From Chryseobacterium sp. JJR-5R (lineage in GTDB: Bacteria; Bacteroidota; Bacteroidia; Flavobacteriales; Weeksellaceae): DNA of 64,000 bases. Positions 60,958 to 64,000 of this stretch are shown in pieces. The position numbers and the translations under genes were made by a program. Position 1 is the stretch's first letter. Each line of letters opens with the position of its first letter. The stretch is from NCBI RefSeq assembly GCF_034047335.1, contig NZ_CP139137.1, positions 3,224,001-3,288,000 on the forward strand. The letters are read 5' to 3'. The notes under the pieces are model-generated. The model worked only from the letters and a program-made list of their open reading frames with translations. It was not told where the DNA came from and made no database searches.

Positions 60958-63780
60958 TTACGTAATTGAATAGTTAAAAATAGTAAAATCCTTATGGTAG
61001 GAATAGGCTTCTACATCGTTCAGAAGGTCGGTATAATCAATTTCCTCATGAGGCAGTATGAAATCAAAATCATTCAGTTCCGATTGTAAATCAATGGTCA
61101 GTATGTTTTCTTTTTTGTCATTATTTTTGGGTATCCGCTCCTCTTTTTTACCTGTCTGAAGGTATCGGTAGTCAGTCTCATCGAATATCGCTGCCTTTTC
61201 TCCGCCCATCCTGCCTTCCTTCGCCGGTTCAGGAAACCTGATTCTGGCCCCGGTGGTAAGATTTTTAATAAGGCCGTCACCGGCAAGTACGGATGACTGG
61301 GTTAATTTTTCCCTGCTCCAGAGTGCTTTTGGTATGTTCTGGTATATGGGTTCTATCTGCCATTCCTGATGCAAACAATCTCCGTTGGTAATCTCTACCT
61401 GTATGCTGTGCAGAAAAGGGGTTTCATCATATCCTTCACAGTTTATCCCGAATAATTCATGGGTTGCGATATGGCTTCCGCCACTAAGTTTAATGTCCGA
61501 TACGGGAACCTGGCTGCTGAATTCAAAAACAAAGCCTACCGGATTTACGATGGGTATTTCTTCATTATATTCCTGACCGGTATTTTTACCTTCCTTGGAA
61601 ATTTTACCTTCTGTAATGCTCAGCTTCAAATGATCCTGTGGAATAAATTCTTTTCTGAATTCATCTTTGGTCAACTGCCGGCTTCTTGAGCCGGCTTCGC
61701 CGAAACGGACGGTAAAATAATATCCTGCCACATCCAAAGAAGCAAGCCCCGCCAGATCAGGTCCCCAAATGCTTAATTTAGCATGTAAACTTACGTTGAT
61801 GTTGATGGAAAAGAACCAAAAATCTGCAAACAGTTTTACATGAAACAACAATTCCAGATCTGCACTGTAGCTGAAGGGTTTCCAAAACATGATAAAATGA
61901 GCCTCCAGCTTAATTTCTACCTCTATGCCGATTTTAAATGTAAATGTTTCGGATCCGATCCAGTAATCAATGGTGGTATTTTCCGACAGATCCATACTGT
62001 AATACAGTTTCCCGATAAGGCCCATCATAATGGACTGAGGAGTAATTGTAAAATACATGCCCATACTGGCGGATAAATTTCCTCTCCGCAACGAAAAACC
62101 TAGTCTGTTAAGCTCAGCCGCTTCAGGATAGTGTTTCGGAACCTTAAAGTTGGGATGGTAGCCGCCTATCGTAAAAAGAAAATCTCCGCGGCTGTTTCCT
62201 GAAAACCATAGGGCGAATACAAAACTTCCCTGAAGCTGAACTTCAGGAAACAGCAGATAACTTTCATCCGCAAGCTCTCCCCGTGCGATGACGGCTCCGG
62301 AATTGAAATCAGCCTGCAGGGAAAAAGCAAATTTTATTCTGTAGACATCAGGAAGCTCCATAGTGCTTAATCCTAACATGTTAAATACCAGTCCGTTTTC
62401 AATATCCAATGCAACGAGCGCGATGGTATCAATGATTTTGAAAGACTGAAACCTCAACCCGATGATGATCATGTACGAGCCTTCTTTGGCAGGAATGTAT
62501 TTATTGAGTTTTGAAAAAACATCTTTTAAACTTTCATCAGGCCTCAGCCCGTTGTTCAACACGATCCGGATGAGCGGAAAGTTCCCAACTTCTTTTACCG
62601 GAGGCAGAATGAAAGTCCTGTTCAGCCCAAAACCTATGGCCATTCCTTTGATTTCAAAAGCCGGATGCAGCGGAATTGTAATTCCCAGGTAGCCGAATGC
62701 AAAGAGCGACGAATAACTGTTCTCTTTTACATAAGATGCCAGGGCGATGATCTCTATTTTTTTTAATTTGATCGTTACAAGACCGTTATATTCTTCGCGG
62801 CTGCCGGAAATATCTCTGTAAAACCCTCCATACAGGGAAAAAGCCGGAGAATTGTATTGTAACGAAAGACCCTGTATGGAAAAACCGATCCCTTTCAACA
62901 GTTCACCGGCTAATTTTTCTTTATCCCAGCCTTCACCCTTTCTAAAGGCTTTCAGGGTATTCAGGGAATGATTAATATCCAGTGCGATGTGTAAGCCGAT
63001 GACCTCAAACGAAAATTTGGAAATGGTTAGTTTTGCTGAAAGCAGGATGTATATGAGCTTTTTCCCGTCTTTAAAGTCTGCCCCTACTGAAATTTCACGT
63101 ATTGAAAAAGATGATTTTGTCTCATCTGCCGACGGAGGGTTTACTGCCTGCTGATTGCCGTCCTGTGTTTTTTGATTTTCCAATATCAGTAAATCATCAG
63201 GAAAAGAAATCAGAGTATTCCCGCTTCCCATACTGTATGTGATAAAAACATTTTCTCCTTCCTTTAATTCGATGGAGTTTTGGTTTGCCCGGAATTGTCC
63301 TGAATAAGGTAATGAAAGTCCTGAAAAATCCCCGGCAGATAGCGGCAATCCCTCCTTTTTCCTGCTTACATAGACAAATCCTGTTTTACTGACTGCATAT
63401 TGCCGTGGAATGTATTCGCCAACCAAAGGTAAACCGGCAAAACTAAATGAATTATTCAGCCATAAGCTGAACAGGGTGAATTTTTCAGTTCTGACAATGC
63501 TGATATCAGCTGCTCCGCCCCCAAAAGAAGCGGATATGGAAAACAGCGTTTTTTTACCTTCCGGCATGATAAGGCTAAACTCCACATTGTCCGGCAAAAT
63601 ATTTTCAACCAAAGAGAAAACAGCAGCATCTCCAATGATTTCCCTGATGACCGGTTTAACTTCACTGGCTTCTACTGTCAGGATGGTCTTTTTCTGATCT
63701 GCAATACCGGTGAATGTAAAGTTTCTCTGACAGATTTCCACATCAAGGGATAAGGATAAGTAAACCGCTCCACGTTCCAT
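60958..63780 (-). CDS. DUF6603-like large beta-rich protein
   Basis: A 940-residue protein without a signal peptide. The central and C-terminal parts have the pattern I associate with DUF6603: IGGYHPNFKVPKHYPEAAEL, NRLGFSLRRGNLSASMGMYF, LFADFWFFSININVSLHAKL and SIWGPDLAGLASLDVAGYYF. A repeated amphipathic beta pattern (alternating hydrophobic residues, many aromatic) runs from about residue 200 to 720, suggesting a long beta-solenoid or barrel-like sheet. The last 200 residues are more polar. No enzymatic motif was seen. It lies 2 bp after a gene ending in a tail-collar-like motif, in one operon, which is consistent with a phage-tail-like assembly, but that is an inference. Confidence 0.65.
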   Translation of the reverse strand: MERGAVYLSLSLDVEICQRNFTFTGIADQKKTILTVEASEVKPVIREIIGDAAVFSLVENILPDNVEFSLIMPEGKKTLFSISASFGGGAADISIVRTEKFTLFSLWLNNSFSFAGLPLVGEYIPRQYAVSKTGFVYVSRKKEGLPLSAGDFSGLSLPYSGQFRANQNSIELKEGENVFITYSMGSGNTLISFPDDLLILENQKTQDGNQQAVNPPSADETKSSFSIREISVGADFKDGKKLIYILLSAKLTISKFSFEVIGLHIALDINHSLNTLKAFRKGEGWDKEKLAGELLKGIGFSIQGLSLQYNSPAFSLYGGFYRDISGSREEYNGLVTIKLKKIEIIALASYVKENSYSSLFAFGYLGITIPLHPAFEIKGMAIGFGLNRTFILPPVKEVGNFPLIRIVLNNGLRPDESLKDVFSKLNKYIPAKEGSYMIIIGLRFQSFKIIDTIALVALDIENGLVFNMLGLSTMELPDVYRIKFAFSLQADFNSGAVIARGELADESYLLFPEVQLQGSFVFALWFSGNSRGDFLFTIGGYHPNFKVPKHYPEAAELNRLGFSLRRGNLSASMGMYFTITPQSIMMGLIGKLYYSMDLSENTTIDYWIGSETFTFKIGIEVEIKLEAHFIMFWKPFSYSADLELLFHVKLFADFWFFSININVSLHAKLSIWGPDLAGLASLDVAGYYFTVRFGEAGSRSRQLTKDEFRKEFIPQDHLKLSITEGKISKEGKNTGQEYNEEIPIVNPVGFVFEFSSQVPVSDIKLSGGSHIATHELFGINCEGYDETPFLHSIQVEITNGDCLHQEWQIEPIYQNIPKALWSREKLTQSSVLAGDGLIKNLTTGARIRFPEPAKEGRMGGEKAAIFDETDYRYLQTGKKEERIPKNNDKKENILTIDLQSELNDFDFILPHEEIDYTDLLNDVEAYSYHKDFTIFNYSIT

Positions 63781-63782
63781 AT

Positions 63783-64000
63783 TTATTTTGCCTTTATAAT
63801 GTAGGTTACCGCATGATACGGAGGCCTGTTTTCATGTGGTTTTCCACCGCCCTCAGACTGCACGGGAGAATTAGAGATTGTCATAAAATATTTCTCTGAG
63901 CCGTTATTCCTGTCACTCCCATAGATGCCCCCGATTAAGGATTCCGACCTTGCCCAGCCCATGCCTTTGTCGCTAAATGGTGAATCGTAGCTTTTGACGG
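63783..64000 (-). CDS. C-terminus of a tail-collar-like protein, start beyond window
   Basis: The last 71 residues of a minus-strand gene entering from the right edge: SDKGMGWARSESLIGGIYGS, then EKYFMTISNSPVQSEGG and HENRPPYHAVTYIIKAK. The closing HxNRPPYxAxxYII motif is the end of phage tail collar / short tail fibre domains, including many bacterial fibre-like proteins. It ends 2 bp before the DUF6603-like start. Size and full domain content are not visible. Confidence 0.6.
   Translation of the reverse strand, partial: VKSYDSPFSDKGMGWARSESLIGGIYGSDRNNGSEKYFMTISNSPVQSEGGGKPHENRPPYHAVTYIIKAK

Overview
The window looks like chromosomal DNA of a Flavobacteriia member close to Chryseobacterium (Weeksellaceae). 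The evidence is the type IX secretion (T9SS) C-terminal sorting domains, the recurrent Bacteroidota -7 promoter motif TAnnTTTG close to start codons, weak Shine-Dalgarno signals, a GH92 mannosidase, a TonB-type outer-membrane barrel next to a two-component system, and the protein sequences as I recognise them. This placement is by recognition only; no database search was run.

Left edge to 6 kb (minus strand): a T9SS-sorted surface protein is followed by the first ~1280 residues of a giant SpvB/Tc-toxin-B-like protein that runs off the window. 6.6-25.9 kb is mostly core genome: dnaK; a translationally coupled polyphosphate kinase/exopolyphosphatase pair; an atypical SDR followed by a clipped small ORF; a 1013-aa secreted multidomain protein; an orphan LuxR-type regulator; an Nfu/Mrp Fe-S cluster pair; a GH92 mannosidase; a minus-strand operon of a dicarboxylate symporter, an orphan SecD-P1-head-like protein and a PhyH dioxygenase; and two BON-domain proteins.

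26-36 kb: a VOC protein, a CocE-type hydrolase, an alkylation-repair cluster (AlkB, an unknown AT-rich gene, an AraC/MGMT fusion) directly downstream of agmatinase, a HAD phosphatase, a Bacteroidota-type arginine decarboxylase (with agmatinase, arginine to agmatine to putrescine), thiamine pyrophosphokinase and a PduO cobalamin adenosyltransferase.

36-45.5 kb: amine oxidase, a TraB/DUF5694-like protein, an AmpG-like MFS permease, and a kinase/regulator operon divergent from an outer-membrane barrel gene. Between the divergent genes is a striking array of TTAAC repeats on a strict 10-bp register, which I read as the operator of the adjacent regulator.

45.5-55 kb is an AT-rich, decayed accessory zone: fragments of two different IS3-type transposase genes head to head, a lipoprotein gene apparently split by them, a multiply broken outer-membrane gene, a GC-rich gene remnant, a response-regulator remnant, and a NUMOD4-type protein whose HNH units look dead. 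A 16-bp motif, ATCGTTTTTTGAGATT, occurs five times between genes from 39 to 54 kb; two copies bracket the NUMOD4 gene in direct orientation.

55-64 kb: tandem paralogous secreted proteins showing a gene-conversion pattern, a soluble GAF histidine kinase, and a tight minus-strand operon (tail-collar-like C-terminus, DUF6603-like 940-aa protein, unknown 677-aa protein) that runs off the right edge. No tRNA, rRNA or CRISPR array was seen.
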